Positions 1 through 9,813 of a stretch of 64,000 nt of DNA are shown here, in pieces (positions within the stretch are counted from its first letter, which is position 1; every line of letters starts with the position of its first letter). This stretch comes from UBA7985 sp038141425 (lineage in GTDB: Bacteria > Pseudomonadota > Alphaproteobacteria > UBA7985): contig JAYQIC010000005.1 in NCBI GenBank assembly GCA_038141425.1, positions 62,001 to 126,000 of the forward strand, in the 5' to 3' direction. The translations under genes were made by a program, and so were the position numbers. The notes beneath the pieces are model-generated. The model saw nothing but the letters and a program-made list of their open reading frames with translations. It made no database searches and was not told the origin of the DNA.

Positions 1-1225
1 AGAAGGGGGGTCTGGACATCAACTCGCTGCCCGGCAAGCTCGCTGACTGCCAGTCGCGCGACCCCGATGTCGCCGAGCTGTTCCTCGTCGAGGGTGACTC
101 GGCCGGTGGGTCCGCCAAGCAGGGCCGGGACCGGAAGTTTCAGGCGATCCTGCCGCTACGCGGCAAGATCCTCAACGTCGAGCGAGCGCGCTTCGACAAG
201 ATGCTCGGCAGTCAGGAGATCGGGACGCTGATCGCGGCGCTGGGTACGGGGATCGGCAAGGAGGAATTCGACGCCGAGAAGCTGCGCTACCACAAGATCG
301 TAATCATGACCGACGCTGACGTCGACGGCGCCCACATCCGCACGCTGCTGCTGACCTTCTTCTACCGGCAGATGCCGGAGCTGATCGAGCGCGGTAACTC
401 TGTATATCGCGCAGCCACCCCTGTTCCGGGCCAAGAAGGGCTCGTCTGAGACCTATCTCAAGGACCAGTCGGCGCTGGACGAACACCTGCTGATGGAGGG
501 GCTAAAAGACGCCCTGCTGACCTTGGGCGACGGCAGCCAGCGTGCGGGCGCTGACCTCGCTGACATTGTGCGCAAGTCGCTAAGCGCGGCGCGTTCGGTG
601 ACCATGCTCGGCCGCAATGTCGGCAGCGCCTTCGTCGTTGAGCAGGCCGGTCTGGCCGGGTTCTTCCCCCGAAGGCGCGGGCGAACGGGTCGCCGCCAAC
701 CTGACCGAACGCCTCAACCGCGCTTCCGAGGAGCACGAACGCGGCTGGGAATGCTTCGTCGAGGGGGGATCCAACCAGGAAGGCCAGCGGCTGATCTCGG
801 CGCGCACCCTGCGCGGGGTGCCGCAGCGCTACACGCTGTCGGCCCGCGACCTGGACGGCCGCGATGGCCGCCGCCTGTCGCAACTCATGCCCGAGCTGGC
901 GAGCCTCTTCGCCCAGCCCGCGCGGGTGGCCTTCGGCGATGAGCCGTCGATCGAACTGTTCGGCCCGAGTGCGCTGGGGCAGGCGATTATCGACCGTGGC
1001 CGTAAGGGCCAGAACGTGTCCCGCTACAAGGGCCTGGGGGAGATGAACGCCGACCAGCTGTGGGAGACCACGCTGGACCCGAACGCGCGCACCCTGCTGC
1101 AGGTTCGGATCGAGCAGGGCAAGACCGCTGATGCCGTTTTCGCCACCCTCATGGGCGATCAGGTCGAGCCACGCCGCGACTTCATTCAGGCCAACGCGCT
1201 GGAGGTTGTGAACCTCGATGTCTGA
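1..1225 (+). CDS. gyrB: DNA gyrase subunit B, C-terminal part (5' end outside window)
   Basis: ATPase subunit of DNA gyrase, which introduces negative supercoils. The window opens inside the TOPRIM region: the codon frame starting at base 3 reads through LPGKLADCQ, the EGDSAGGSAKQGRDRKFQA motif and the Mg-binding DADVDGAHI motif, then the C-terminal tail with RYKGLGEMN and the usual ending NALEVVNLDV. Two frame breaks are visible: one extra base near 404, where YIAQPPLFRAKK is lost into another frame, and one extra C in a C-run near 670 (FFPEGAGERV). Both look like homopolymer or sequencing indels, because the protein is intact on either side. Its stop overlaps the start of the next gene. Identity is certain; only the N-terminal half is missing from the window. 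Confidence 0.97.
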
Positions 1226-3083
1226 GGCCGCGCGGCGGGGGCAGGGCAGCAGAGCGGGCCAGGCGTTGATCGCCGCGGGCCTGCTGCTCGGTGCCGCTGC
1301 TGCTACCGCTGTTCTGGCCCCGACCGGACCGGCCTTCGCCCAGAGCGAGGATGGGGTCACAGACCCCGCCCTGACGCCGGTTGTCACCCCGGCGCGGGAA
1401 CTGGACCTGCTCGAGGTCTACGAAGTCGCTTCCAGCCTGATGTCCTACCAGAACCCGCTGTTCATCTTTCCGGGATTGAAGGCCGAGGGTTTCACCGTCA
1501 ACGGTGATGGAGGCGAATTCAACATCGTTGTTAAGGGGCTGGGGTTGCCGGACTCCACCGTGACCCTGCCCGAACCAGTGATCCTGCATCTGCCCGGCAT
1601 GACCCGGGGCAATGAGCTGATCGATCTGCGGGTTGAAGGGCTGCCGACCTCGACCATTCTGGCTGAGGGCCAGTCGCTCAAGCTGATCAATCCGGTGTTC
1701 GAGGGCACGTGGTCGCTGTCGGGCCGGGGTTTTCAGGCCTTCGATCTCAGCCTCGATCGCGCCAGTTTTCAGGGCGAGGGCATCAGCCACCAACTGCGCG
1801 ACCTCAGCATTCAGCTGGCCGAGGATGAGCGTGCGGACCGGGTGGCGCTGATCTTCTCGCTCAAGTCGTTCGAAGTGGACTACGGCGACAGCTTTACCGG
1901 TACCGAGCGGGCGCAGGGTTTTCGCCTGTTTCTCTCCGGCCCTCGCGGGGAGATGGCGCCGCAAACGCTGCTTAAGCTGGCATACCGGTTGAGCAGTCTG
2001 GCGCTGGGAACCAGCGTGTTTCATGAATCGCTGGTCGAGGATCCGCCGCCGGTCGCCAGCCTCAATGGCCTCGATCTTCGGCTTGAGATTGACAGCGACG
2101 TCTGGGAACAGACCGTCCCTCCTGCGGCGGGGAAGATGAACCGCGTCAATGCCCGCGTGCAGATCCTTCCCGGCTCTGACCCGCGCGAGAGTTGGGTTCA
2201 GGTCGACGCATCGATCGGTGCGATGGAGCAGGGGCTCGACGGCATGAGCCTGTCGCTGGCCAAGCCTGCCGCGCTGACGCTTTCGCTCGCGGGGCTGGAG
2301 GCGCGGGCGCTCGCCGATCTGCTGCTGGATCAGCCTGCGCTTGGGCCGGTTCCCGGCGCGGCGCCCTTCGATGCACCGCTGAGTATGATGGCTGAGGTCG
2401 ACCTTGCGCAGCTGCGACTGGGCATCCCACAGCTGGATTTCGACATCGAAGCCAAGTCGGCGCGGGGCAGTCTCAGCAGCGAGCCTGTCGGAACCGGTGT
2501 AGGCCAGAGCCTGCACCTGTCGGCCTCGGCCACCGACGTGGCCGTGCGCGACTGGCCGGAAGACTCCGTGCTCAACCCCTTTGCCAAGCAGGTGCTGCTG
2601 CCCCTGCTGCCCCGCGAAGCCAACCTGAGCCTCGCGGTCGAAGGGCTGGAGGCCGAGGCTGCGCGGGGGGTTATCACCGCGCTGTTGGGGTTGGACCTGC
2701 GCGGGCTGTTCGCGGCCCTGCCGGCTGACCCCGGCGCACTGCGTTTCCGGCTGTCTGACGGCCTGATCCGCTCACGCCTGCTGGAGGCTGAGTGGTCCGG
2801 AGAGCTCAGACCCCGCGCGGGGCGCATCCCGATTCAGGGCACGTTCGCGCTGGAGACCGGCGCGCTGACCCCACTGCAGGTCGGCATGCAACAATCGCTG
2901 GCAACACCGATCCCGGCGGTGACCCAGACCCTGTCGGCCGGGGTGCTGGGGCTGACCCTGCTGCAGTCGTTCGCGGTGCGGGAAGAGGGCGGCAGGCTGA
3001 GTTTCGACATCGAATTTCCCGAGACCGGTGGCCTGCCGCTGGTCAACGGCCGCCCGCTGCCGTTCCAACAATTTATCCGTTGA
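1218..3083 (+). CDS. Exported protein, DUF2125-like
   Basis: A 621-residue protein whose ATG lies inside the last codons of gyrB, so translation is probably coupled. Residues 1-42 form a signal peptide: Arg-rich start, Ala/Leu core, and AFA-Q as a likely cleavage site. The remainder is beta-rich, acidic, without membrane segments or cysteine motifs, and ends in a segment LVNGRPLPFQQFIR. Overall layout and length resemble the DUF2125 periplasmic proteins of alphaproteobacteria; I infer this from general appearance, not from a diagnostic motif. No enzymatic residues are recognisable. It reads without a frame break over 1.9 kb. A role in the periplasm or inner-membrane envelope is likely, but the function is unknown. 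Confidence 0.75.
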   Translation: MSEAARRGQGSRAGQALIAAGLLLGAAAATAVLAPTGPAFAQSEDGVTDPALTPVVTPARELDLLEVYEVASSLMSYQNPLFIFPGLKAEGFTVNGDGGEFNIVVKGLGLPDSTVTLPEPVILHLPGMTRGNELIDLRVEGLPTSTILAEGQSLKLINPVFEGTWSLSGRGFQAFDLSLDRASFQGEGISHQLRDLSIQLAEDERADRVALIFSLKSFEVDYGDSFTGTERAQGFRLFLSGPRGEMAPQTLLKLAYRLSSLALGTSVFHESLVEDPPPVASLNGLDLRLEIDSDVWEQTVPPAAGKMNRVNARVQILPGSDPRESWVQVDASIGAMEQGLDGMSLSLAKPAALTLSLAGLEARALADLLLDQPALGPVPGAAPFDAPLSMMAEVDLAQLRLGIPQLDFDIEAKSARGSLSSEPVGTGVGQSLHLSASATDVAVRDWPEDSVLNPFAKQVLLPLLPREANLSLAVEGLEAEAARGVITALLGLDLRGLFAALPADPGALRFRLSDGLIRSRLLEAEWSGELRPRAGRIPIQGTFALETGALTPLQVGMQQSLATPIPAVTQTLSAGVLGLTLLQSFAVREEGGRLSFDIEFPETGGLPLVNGRPLPFQQFIR

Positions 3084-3137
3084 GGGGATGCCAGCGGGCT
3101 CTGTCGTCGTAAGGGGGGGATACAGGAGGACCTGCTC

Positions 3138-4477
3138 ATGCAAGCCAACCCACAACTACGCGCCCTGAACCGCTTTGGCCTCGGCGCCCGCCCGGGAGAG
3201 TCGCTGTCTGTCGACCCGCGTTCGTGGCTGCGCCGCCAGATCAACCCAGCCGCTGCGCTGCTGACCGGGGCTGATCTGCCCAGCGCCCAGAGCCTGGTTG
3301 AGACGATCATGGAAAACCGCGCCCGCGACGACAAAACCGCCGCGCGCAAGGACCTGCGTCAGTTCGGCCGCCAGACCTTTGGTCTCGAGGCTGGCACGGC
3401 GCTGGGTCACGCCATGACCACCGATGCCCCTTTGCCGAGCGGCTGGTCCGGTTCTGGTCGAACCACCTCGCGGTCAGCACCGCTGGCGAGCCGATCGTCG
3501 CCCTGTCGGCCGGCGCCTACGAGCGCGAGGCCATCCGCCCGCACGTCTTCGGCCGCTTCGAGGATATGGTGCAGGCCAGCGCGCGTCACCCGGCGATGCT
3601 GATCTACCTCGATCAGGTCCGCTCGATCGGGCCAAACGCCCGCGCCGGGCGGAACAACCGCCGCGGCCTCAATGAGAACTACGCCCGCGAGTTGCTCGAA
3701 CTGCATACCCTCGGCGTCGATGGTGGCTACGACCAGCGCGACGTGGAGCAGCTGGCGCTGATCCTCACCGGCTGGACCATCGGCGGCTATGTCCGCCAGC
3801 GCAACAGGGGGCCAGCCAAGCCCTTCGCCTTTGCTGAAGCCATGCACGAGCCCGGGTCCAAGACCCTGCTCGGCCGTCGCTACCCCCAGGGCGGTGAGAA
3901 CGAAGGCACGGCCGCCATTGCGAACCTGTGCCGCCATCCGTCCACGGCGCGCTTCATCGCGACCAAGCTGGTCCGGCACTTCGTCAGCGACCGGCCGCAC
4001 CCGCTGGACATCGACGTTATCGCGGGCGTCTACCTCGATACCGACGGCGATCTGGGCGAAGTCAGCCTCGCGCTGCTCGACCTCGACGGCGCCTTCTATG
4101 GCGCCGACCGCAAGATTCGCTCACCGCAGGAGTTCGTGATCGCCATGGGTCGGAGCCTTGGCCTGTCAACGGTGGATCGCAAGGTCGTCTCTGCCCTGAC
4201 CAGCCTGCGCCATACCCCGTGGTCGCCGCCGTCCCCGGCCGGGTACAGCGACGAGGTTGCCGAATGGGGCGACCCCGACGGCCTGCTGCGCCGCGCCGAC
4301 CTTGCCCGAATGCTGACCAAGCGCTCGCGGGTCCGCCTGCCTGATGCCGGGGCCTTCGCCCAAGACATCATGGAAGTGCGTGATCCCGCCCTGCTCAATG
4401 CCCTCCTCGCCGAGCAATCCAGCGCCGCTGATCAGGCGACGCTGATCTTTGCCAGCCCCGATTTTCAGTGGAGATGA
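3138..4477 (+). CDS. DUF1800 family protein
   Basis: Member of the DUF1800 family, which is almost always encoded with a DUF1501 protein, as here. The N-terminus LRALNRFGLGARPGE and the core LNENYARELLELHTLGVDGGYDQ are hallmarks of the family; a GWTIGG segment and a FIATKLVRHFVSD segment follow. A good ribosome site (AGGAGGA, 3125-3131) precedes the ATG. One base is missing near 3428: MTTDAP should continue as FAERLVRFWSNHLAVS, which lies in the next frame. Total length (about 446 residues once repaired) is normal. The gene ends 3 bases before the downstream DUF1501 start, so the two form an operon. The molecular function of the family is not established; export or surface-layer roles have been suggested. 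Confidence 0.9.
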
Positions 4478-4480
4478 TCC

Positions 4481-5670
4481 GTGAACAAGTCCTTTCTCAA
4501 CCGACGTTCCTTCCTTGCCTCCGCCTGTGCCGGTGGCTTGGCGACCAGCTTCGCGCCCTCGATCAGTTTTGCCCAATCGGCGACCGACCAGCGCTTCGTG
4601 TTCGTACTGCTGCGCGGTGCCATGGACGGCCTGCACACTGTCGTCCCTTACGGTGACCCGGCCTACGCCTCTGCGCGTGGCCAGCTCGCCTACGACCGCG
4701 GCGCACTGACCCCGCTGGACAGCACCTTCGCGCTCGCGCCCGGCCTGTCGCCGCTGGCACCGGCCTTCCTCGACGGTGAGCTGTTGCCGGTTCAGGGTCT
4801 TGCCATTCCTTACCGCACGCGCTCGCACTTTGACGCGCAGTCGATCCTCGAAACCGGCTTGGACAAGCCCGTGGGAACGGCGACCGGCTGGCTCAACCGG
4901 ACGCTCGGCGTGATCGGCGGCGCCTCTGGGGCCGGGATCGCGGTCGGCGGCGGTTTGCCGACCTCGCTGCGCGGTGAGGTGCCCGTTGCCACCTGGGCGC
5001 CCAAAGTGCAGCGCGACGGTGACGAGGCTTTGCTCGCCGATCTTTCCCGCCTCTACAATCAGGATCCGCAGCTTGCGGACAGCTTCACGGCGGCCCTGAA
5101 CCTGCAGGAGCAGGCCATGGTCATGGACTCTGGCGGCGGCAAGCGCGGGCTGGCGATTTTTGACCAGCTGTTCTCGGCCACCGGCCGTTTCCTCGAAGCT
5201 GACGACGGCCCCCGGATCGCAGCCATGGAATTCTCCGGCTGGGACACGCACGCGGGGCAGGGCAAGGCGGGCGGTACGCTTGACCGCCGGCTGGAAGCGC
5301 TGGCCAACGGCCTGCTGACCTTCAAGCCGCGACGCTGTCTCCAGAGGTCTGGTCGAAGACCGTGGTGCTGGTTTCAACTGAATTCGGCCGGACGGTGGCC
5401 ACCAATGGCACCGGCGGCACCGACCACGGTACGGGGGGTGCAGCGCTGCTGTTCGGCGGTGCGGTGCGCGGGGGTCGGGTGATCGCCGACTGGCCGGGGT
5501 TGGCGTCGAACCAGCTGTTCGAGGGGCGGGACCTGCGCCCGACGCTTGATACCCGGCAGTTGCTCAAGGGCGTGCTCGGCGCGCACTACGACCTGCGCAA
5601 CGCCGAACTGAACCAGAAGATCTTTCCCGACAGCGGGGCGGTCGGCGCCCTCGATGGTTTGCTGATCTAG
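4481..5670 (+). CDS. DUF1501 family protein, Tat-exported
   Basis: DUF1501 protein, partner of the upstream DUF1800 gene and read from a GTG start 3 bases after it. The N-terminus NRRSFLASACAGGLATSFAP has a twin-arginine motif followed by a hydrophobic core, so export by the Tat pathway is expected. The family has a sulfatase/alkaline-phosphatase-like fold; visible conserved stretches are FVLLRGAMDGL, GWDTHAGQ, and VSTEFGRT followed by GTGGTDHGTGG near the C-terminus, the last two carrying likely metal ligands. A frame break near 5325 separates the TFKPR region from VVLVSTEFGRT; the two parts overlap and together give about 396 residues, the usual length. Function unknown beyond an exported, probably metal-dependent protein. 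Confidence 0.9.
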
Positions 5671-5685
5671 GCTGAATTCAGCGCA

Positions 5686-5724
5686 GGTCGCGGGTCTGAA
5701 GCCGCAAGCCGCAAGCTTGCGACC
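5686..5724. terminator. Hairpin between convergent DUF1501 gene and dnaA
   Basis: In the 60-bp gap between the two convergent genes, GGTCGC (5686-5691) can pair with GCGACC (5719-5724), and a perfect 12-bp palindrome CGCAAGCTTGCG lies at 5710-5721. No T-run follows on either strand, so this is only a possible bidirectional terminator. Confidence 0.35.
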
Positions 5725-5730
5725 CGAGGC

Positions 5731-7191
5731 CTAGTTCTCCAGCATGCGGCGCAGCAGTTCGACGTCTTCGTCGATGGCTGCGTCGAGCGACCGAAGCTCC
5801 TCGACCTTGCGGACCGCGTGCATCACCGTGGTGTGGTCGCGGTTGCCGAACCGCCGCCCGATCTCTGGCAGAGACCGCGTGGTCAGCTGCTTCGACAGGT
5901 ACATGGCGATCTGCCGTGGGCGCGCCACGGAGCGTGCCCGGCGGGGCGAGAACATTTCGCTGAGCTTGATGTTGAAGTGCTCGGCGACCTTCTTCTGAAT
6001 CTCTTCGATGGTCACCCGGCGGTCGTTGGCTTTGAGCAGGTCGTGGCGCACGGCTTGCACCATCTCCAGCGTCACCGGCCGGCCGATCAGGATTGCGTGC
6101 GCCTCGATCCGGTTGAGTGCGCCTTCGAGCTCGCGGATGTTCGAGGAAATCTTGTGGGACAGGAATTCGAGCACCTGCGGCGGGATATCCAGCGCAATGC
6201 TCTCCGCCTTAGCCTGCAGGATCGACAGCCGCAGCTCGTAGTTGGTCGGGTGGATGTCGGCGACCAGACCCCAGCCCAGCCGCGACTTCAGCCGGTCTTC
6301 GAGACCTTCGAGATCGCTCGGCGACTTGTCGGCAGAGACCACCACCTGATGGTTCTGGTCCACCAGCGCGTTGAAGGTGTGGAAGAACTCTTCCTGGCTG
6401 GCTTCCTTGCCACCGATGAAGTGGATGTCGTCGATCATCAGCACGTCGACCGAACGGAACTCGTCCTTGAACGCGATGGTATCGCGATGGCGTACCGCCT
6501 GAATGAACAGGGACATGAACTTCTCAGCCGACAGGTAAGCGACCCGGCGCTCTGGCTGGGTTTCGCGGATGTGCCAGGCGATGGCGTGCATCAGGTGGGT
6601 CTTGCCCAGACCCACACCGCCGTAGAGGAACAGCGGGTTGAAGGCGACCTCGGCGCTCTCGGCCACGCGCCGGGCGGCGGCGTAGGCGAGTTCGTTGGGT
6701 TGGCCGACCACAAAATCTTTGAAGCTGAAGCGCTTGACCAGCTGCTTGTCGTCATTCGGGACCGTGTACCGGTACTGAGACATCTCAGCGCTGTCGAGGA
6801 TGGTCGGTGCGGCCAAGGGGCCGTTGCCAGCCGAGCCGGTTACGGTTTCGATCGCGTCCAGTGGCGCCGCAAAGTTGCCGACGCCGGCCTTGCTCGGTGG
6901 GATCGGCGCGCCGGGCTGAGTCGCCGGGCGGACGATGATTTCGACCGTCTCGATCTCAGGCTCGTGCATGACCCACAGCGCACGCAGACGCTCGAGGTAG
7001 TTGGCCTGCACCCAGTCGCGGACGAAGCGAGAGGGCACGGACAGGCGGATCCGCTCGTCGTTGGCTTCAGAGAATTCGATCGGACGCAGCCACGAGCGGT
7101 AGGTGCTTTCCCCGTATTCACGGCGGATAGCGCCCTTTACCTGCGACCAGATTTCCTGACGATCCTGGAGGGTGTGGAAGCTGTCACTCAC
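5731..7191 (-). CDS. dnaA: Chromosomal replication initiator DnaA
   Basis: AAA+ initiator that binds DnaA boxes and melts the origin. Complete, 486 residues, no frame break. Domain I at the N-terminus (ESTYRSWLRP), a short linker, then the AAA+ domain with Walker A GGVGLGKTH, Walker B VDVLMIDDIHF and sensor region; the C-terminal DNA-binding domain carries the DnaA signature DHTTVMHAVRKVE and the preceding basic helix SPRRARSVARPRQIAMYLSKQLT. Transcribed toward gyrB, with rpsT upstream in the same orientation about 610 bp away, the arrangement seen in many alphaproteobacteria. dnaN and recF are not next to it in this window. Confidence 0.99.
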   Translation of the reverse strand: MSDSFHTLQDRQEIWSQVKGAIRREYGESTYRSWLRPIEFSEANDERIRLSVPSRFVRDWVQANYLERLRALWVMHEPEIETVEIIVRPATQPGAPIPPSKAGVGNFAAPLDAIETVTGSAGNGPLAAPTILDSAEMSQYRYTVPNDDKQLVKRFSFKDFVVGQPNELAYAAARRVAESAEVAFNPLFLYGGVGLGKTHLMHAIAWHIRETQPERRVAYLSAEKFMSLFIQAVRHRDTIAFKDEFRSVDVLMIDDIHFIGGKEASQEEFFHTFNALVDQNHQVVVSADKSPSDLEGLEDRLKSRLGWGLVADIHPTNYELRLSILQAKAESIALDIPPQVLEFLSHKISSNIRELEGALNRIEAHAILIGRPVTLEMVQAVRHDLLKANDRRVTIEEIQKKVAEHFNIKLSEMFSPRRARSVARPRQIAMYLSKQLTTRSLPEIGRRFGNRDHTTVMHAVRKVEELRSLDAAIDEDVELLRRMLEN

Positions 7192-7734
7192 GGCTTGATC
7201 CAGACCACGGTCGGTGCGGTGTCAGCCAGAGCACTAAAATTTTCGGCTTGCTCACTACACTTCGGTCGGTGGCCTCGGATACATTCCCGCACAGCTCTTC
7301 TCCTCAATTCACTTGCTTCGCTCTCAGCGGGATTCAGTGCGGCGCATCTTGGAGTGCGTTTCCTGCGACCCGATCCCTCGAGCATTTCCGGCGCCTCTGT
7401 TCGGGCACCTTGGAGACCGGAGCCCCCTGACAATGACGCCTCATATTTACGGCTTGGGCACAAGCGAGCAAGCATCGATAACGCGTGATCAGCCAAAAAA
7501 GTGAGATTTGTGGAGTCGCTGCCTCAGTCCGGTGCAGCCTGTTTTCAATTCGACTTTTTCGACTCCGCAGACACCCAACATCGTGACGAGATCAAGGCCA
7601 ATATTGCGCAGGAATCGCAGAATCTACTCTCAACGGATAACCGAGGCACGCGCTTCAGGGCGAATCGCCCAGAGCGCAGGACCGGACCGTGCACGGACCG
7701 ATACAGGCTTCGAGGCGCCGAAATTAGGGCAGCA
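7192..7734. promoter_or_regulatory. dnaA upstream region with GANTC cluster; no gene seen
   Basis: Non-coding gap between dnaA and the rpsT terminator; no open frame in it resembles a protein. It contains five GANTC (CcrM methylation) sites at 7331, 7513, 7561, 7612 and 7620, four of them within 112 bp, and is more AT-rich than its surroundings (7530-7640 in particular). A weak DnaA-box-like element (TTATCCGTT on the minus strand, near 7632-7640, three mismatches to consensus) is present. It must hold the dnaA promoter. Whether it is also the replication origin cannot be decided from it. Confidence 0.5.
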
Positions 7735-7770
7735 AAAAGCCGACCGGAACGCGGGCTCCGGTCGGCTTTT
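7735..7770 (-). terminator. Rho-independent terminator of rpsT
   Basis: Perfect stem AAAAGCCGACCGGA / TCCGGTCGGCTTTT with an 8-base loop. Read on the minus strand, it lies 33 bases after the rpsT stop and ends in a run of T. A textbook terminator; the A-run on the other arm could make it bidirectional. Confidence 0.92.
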
Positions 7771-7803
7771 CAATTCAGGCGTCGGTGTGCTGATCGTGTC
7801 GGA

Positions 7804-8067
7804 TCAGGCCATCCGCTTCACGGCCGCGCTGAGGCGGCTGATTTTGCGGGACGCAGTGTTCTTGTGCATCGTGCCCTTGGACACGCCGCGCATGATCTCG
7901 GGCTGTGCTGCGGTCAGGGCTGCGTGCGCAGCAGACTGATCGCCAGCAGCGACGGCGGCCTCAACCTTCTTGATGAAGGTGCGGACGCGGCTACGGCGCG
8001 CACGGTTGATTTCGGTACGGCGAGCCGCGGTGCGGACGCGCTTACGGGCGGAACGGGAATGTGCCAT
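7804..8067 (-). CDS. rpsT: 30S ribosomal protein S20
   Basis: Primary 16S rRNA-binding protein of the small subunit. Complete at 87 residues, the typical length, very rich in Ala, Arg and Lys. Visible family features are the start MAHSRSARKRVR, the TEINRARRSRVRTFIKKVE segment and the GTMHKNTASRKISRLSAAVK tail. Followed by a strong terminator and located between mutM and dnaA, in the same direction, as in many alphaproteobacteria. Confidence 0.98.
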   Translation of the reverse strand: MAHSRSARKRVRTAARRTEINRARRSRVRTFIKKVEAAVAAGDQSAAHAALTAAQPEIMRGVSKGTMHKNTASRKISRLSAAVKRMA

Positions 8068-8146
8068 TCGGGTCTGTTTCCAAAGACGATGTCATAGATT
8101 GAGCGCTGCTATAGGCCCAAAGACCGCTGAGCGCAAGGCAAGGCTC

Positions 8147-8977
8147 CTATCGCTGACAAGCAGCGCAGAAGAATGTCGAACGATTCGACTGCACGATGCG
8201 CTCGACCGGCCGCTGGCACGTGCGGCAGGGTTCGTCCTCGCGGCCGTAGACCCGCCAGGCTTTCTGGAAGTACCCGAGTTCGCCGGACACCTGCCGGTGG
8301 TCGCGTAAAGACGAGCCGCCCGCATCGATCGCCCGGATCAGCACGGCCTTGATTTCTTCGCACAGACGCTCGATTTCGCGACGCTTGAGCGAACCGGTGG
8401 CGCGGGTCGGCCGGATACCGGCTTCGAACAGCGCCTCGCACACGTATATATTACCCAGCCCGGCGATCAGACGCTGGTTGAGCAGGCTGGCCTTAATCGG
8501 AGAGCTCTTGTCCTTGAACACCGCGCGCAGGTGTCCGGGATTGAGGGCCTCGCTCAGTGGCTCCGGACCGAGCTGGCCGAGAAAGCGGCTGGCACTGTCT
8601 GGTCCGCTGTACATCTCAACAAAGCCGAAGCGGCGCGGGTCGTTGAACCGGACCTGCCCTTTTGCCGTCTGGAACACCACGTGATCGTGCTTGTCGAAGT
8701 CTTCGTCCGGTGGGGTGACGCAGACCATGCGCCCGCTCATGCCGAGGTGAAACAGCAGGGTCAGAGGTGCGTCTTCGTCCTCGGGGAAGCGGATCAGCCC
8801 GTACTTGGCCCGGCGCTCGATCGTCCCGATCGTTTTCCCGGTCAGCCGCTGGCTCAGATCCACCGGAAACGGGAAGCGCATATCCTCCCGGCGGAGCAGC
8901 AGACGGTCCAGCCGCTGGCGCTCGAGCAGGGGGCGCAGACCCCGGACAACGGTTTCGACTTCGGGCAGTTCAGGCAT
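8147..8977 (-). CDS. mutM: Formamidopyrimidine-DNA glycosylase
   Basis: Base-excision repair enzyme that removes 8-oxoguanine and nicks the abasic site. Complete, 276 residues. The N-terminus MPELPEVETV supplies the catalytic Pro and Glu; the H2TH region GLGNIYVCEALFEAGI and the C-terminal zinc finger CRTCQ...CAACQR (four cysteines) are intact. It sits head-to-head with ubiE across a 76-bp gap that must contain both promoters, and 79 bp upstream of rpsT. Confidence 0.98.
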   Translation of the reverse strand: MPELPEVETVVRGLRPLLERQRLDRLLLRREDMRFPFPVDLSQRLTGKTIGTIERRAKYGLIRFPEDEDAPLTLLFHLGMSGRMVCVTPPDEDFDKHDHVVFQTAKGQVRFNDPRRFGFVEMYSGPDSASRFLGQLGPEPLSEALNPGHLRAVFKDKSSPIKASLLNQRLIAGLGNIYVCEALFEAGIRPTRATGSLKRREIERLCEEIKAVLIRAIDAGGSSLRDHRQVSGELGYFQKAWRVYGREDEPCRTCQRPVERIVQSNRSTFFCAACQR

Positions 8978-9053
8978 GGGACGTTCAGCACCTGTGCGTT
9001 ATTGGCAGCCCGCCTTTCTTTTCACGGGCGGGGTTAAAGGCTATCTCAGCAGC

Positions 9054-9809
9054 ATGGCAAAAGAAAACGACGATACCACCCACTTCGGGTACCGCGACAT
9101 CAAGGTCGAGGAAAAGGCACCGCTGGTCCAGGGCGTGTTCGAAAGCGTGGCTGGCCGCTACGACATCATGAACGACCTGATGTCCATGGGCGCCCACCGG
9201 CTTTGGAAGGACGCGCTCATGGACTGGATGCGCCCGCGAGCCGGAGAAGTCTGCCTCGACGTGGCCGGCGGGACCGGCGATATCGCCGAACGCATCCGGC
9301 AGCGGCAGGGTGGTTCAGAAGCGCCAGGGCGGGTGCTGGTCTTTGATCTGACCGAGGGCATGTTGCAGGCCGGGCAAACCCGTTTTGAGGGTCGCGAGGA
9401 CCTGCAGTGGATCTGCGGCAACGCCGAGGCGCTGCCCTTCGAGGACCGGTCGTTCGATGCCTATACGATTTCTTTCGGGCTGCGGAATGTATCCCGGCCG
9501 GAGCTGGCACTGGCCGAGGCGCGGCGGGTCTTGCGTCCCGGTGGGCGCTTCTTCTGCCTCGAATTCAGCCGCGTGGTGCTGCCCGCGCTCAAAGACCTCT
9601 ATGATCAGTACAGCTTCAACCTGCTGCCCGAGCTGGGCCGCTTGGTCGCCGGAGACCGCGAGAGCTACCAGTACCTTGTCGAATCCATCCGCCGCTTCCC
9701 GTCGCAGGAGCAGCTCGAAGGTATGATGCGCGAGGCCGGTTTTGCGCAGGTGAGCCACCGCAACATGTCCGGCGGTATCGTCGCCATCCACAACGGCTGG
9801 CGGGTCTAG
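9054..9809 (+). CDS. ubiE: Demethylmenaquinone/2-polyprenyl-benzoquinol methyltransferase
   Basis: SAM-dependent C-methyltransferase of ubiquinone (and menaquinone) biosynthesis. The ATG at 9054 is chosen because it gives MAKENDDTTHFGYRDI, the normal start of the family; the open frame extends further upstream but into the mutM promoter. 251 residues, complete. Motifs: FESVAGRYDIMNDLMSMGAH, SAM-binding LDVAGGTGDIAERI, SFGLRNV and NLLPELGRLVAGDRESYQYL. ubiB starts 5 bases after the stop, so the two ubiquinone genes form an operon. Confidence 0.97.
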   Translation: MAKENDDTTHFGYRDIKVEEKAPLVQGVFESVAGRYDIMNDLMSMGAHRLWKDALMDWMRPRAGEVCLDVAGGTGDIAERIRQRQGGSEAPGRVLVFDLTEGMLQAGQTRFEGREDLQWICGNAEALPFEDRSFDAYTISFGLRNVSRPELALAEARRVLRPGGRFFCLEFSRVVLPALKDLYDQYSFNLLPELGRLVAGDRESYQYLVESIRRFPSQEQLEGMMREAGFAQVSHRNMSGGIVAIHNGWRV

Positions 9810-9813
9810 GCCG

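Noticed and set aside
5818..7488. 556-codon + strand open frame opposite dnaA
   Set aside because: Pure antisense of the intact dnaA gene.
7192..7734. Replication origin
   Set aside because: No array of good DnaA boxes was found; only one weak match. In several alphaproteobacteria the origin lies elsewhere, so it is left as a regulatory region.
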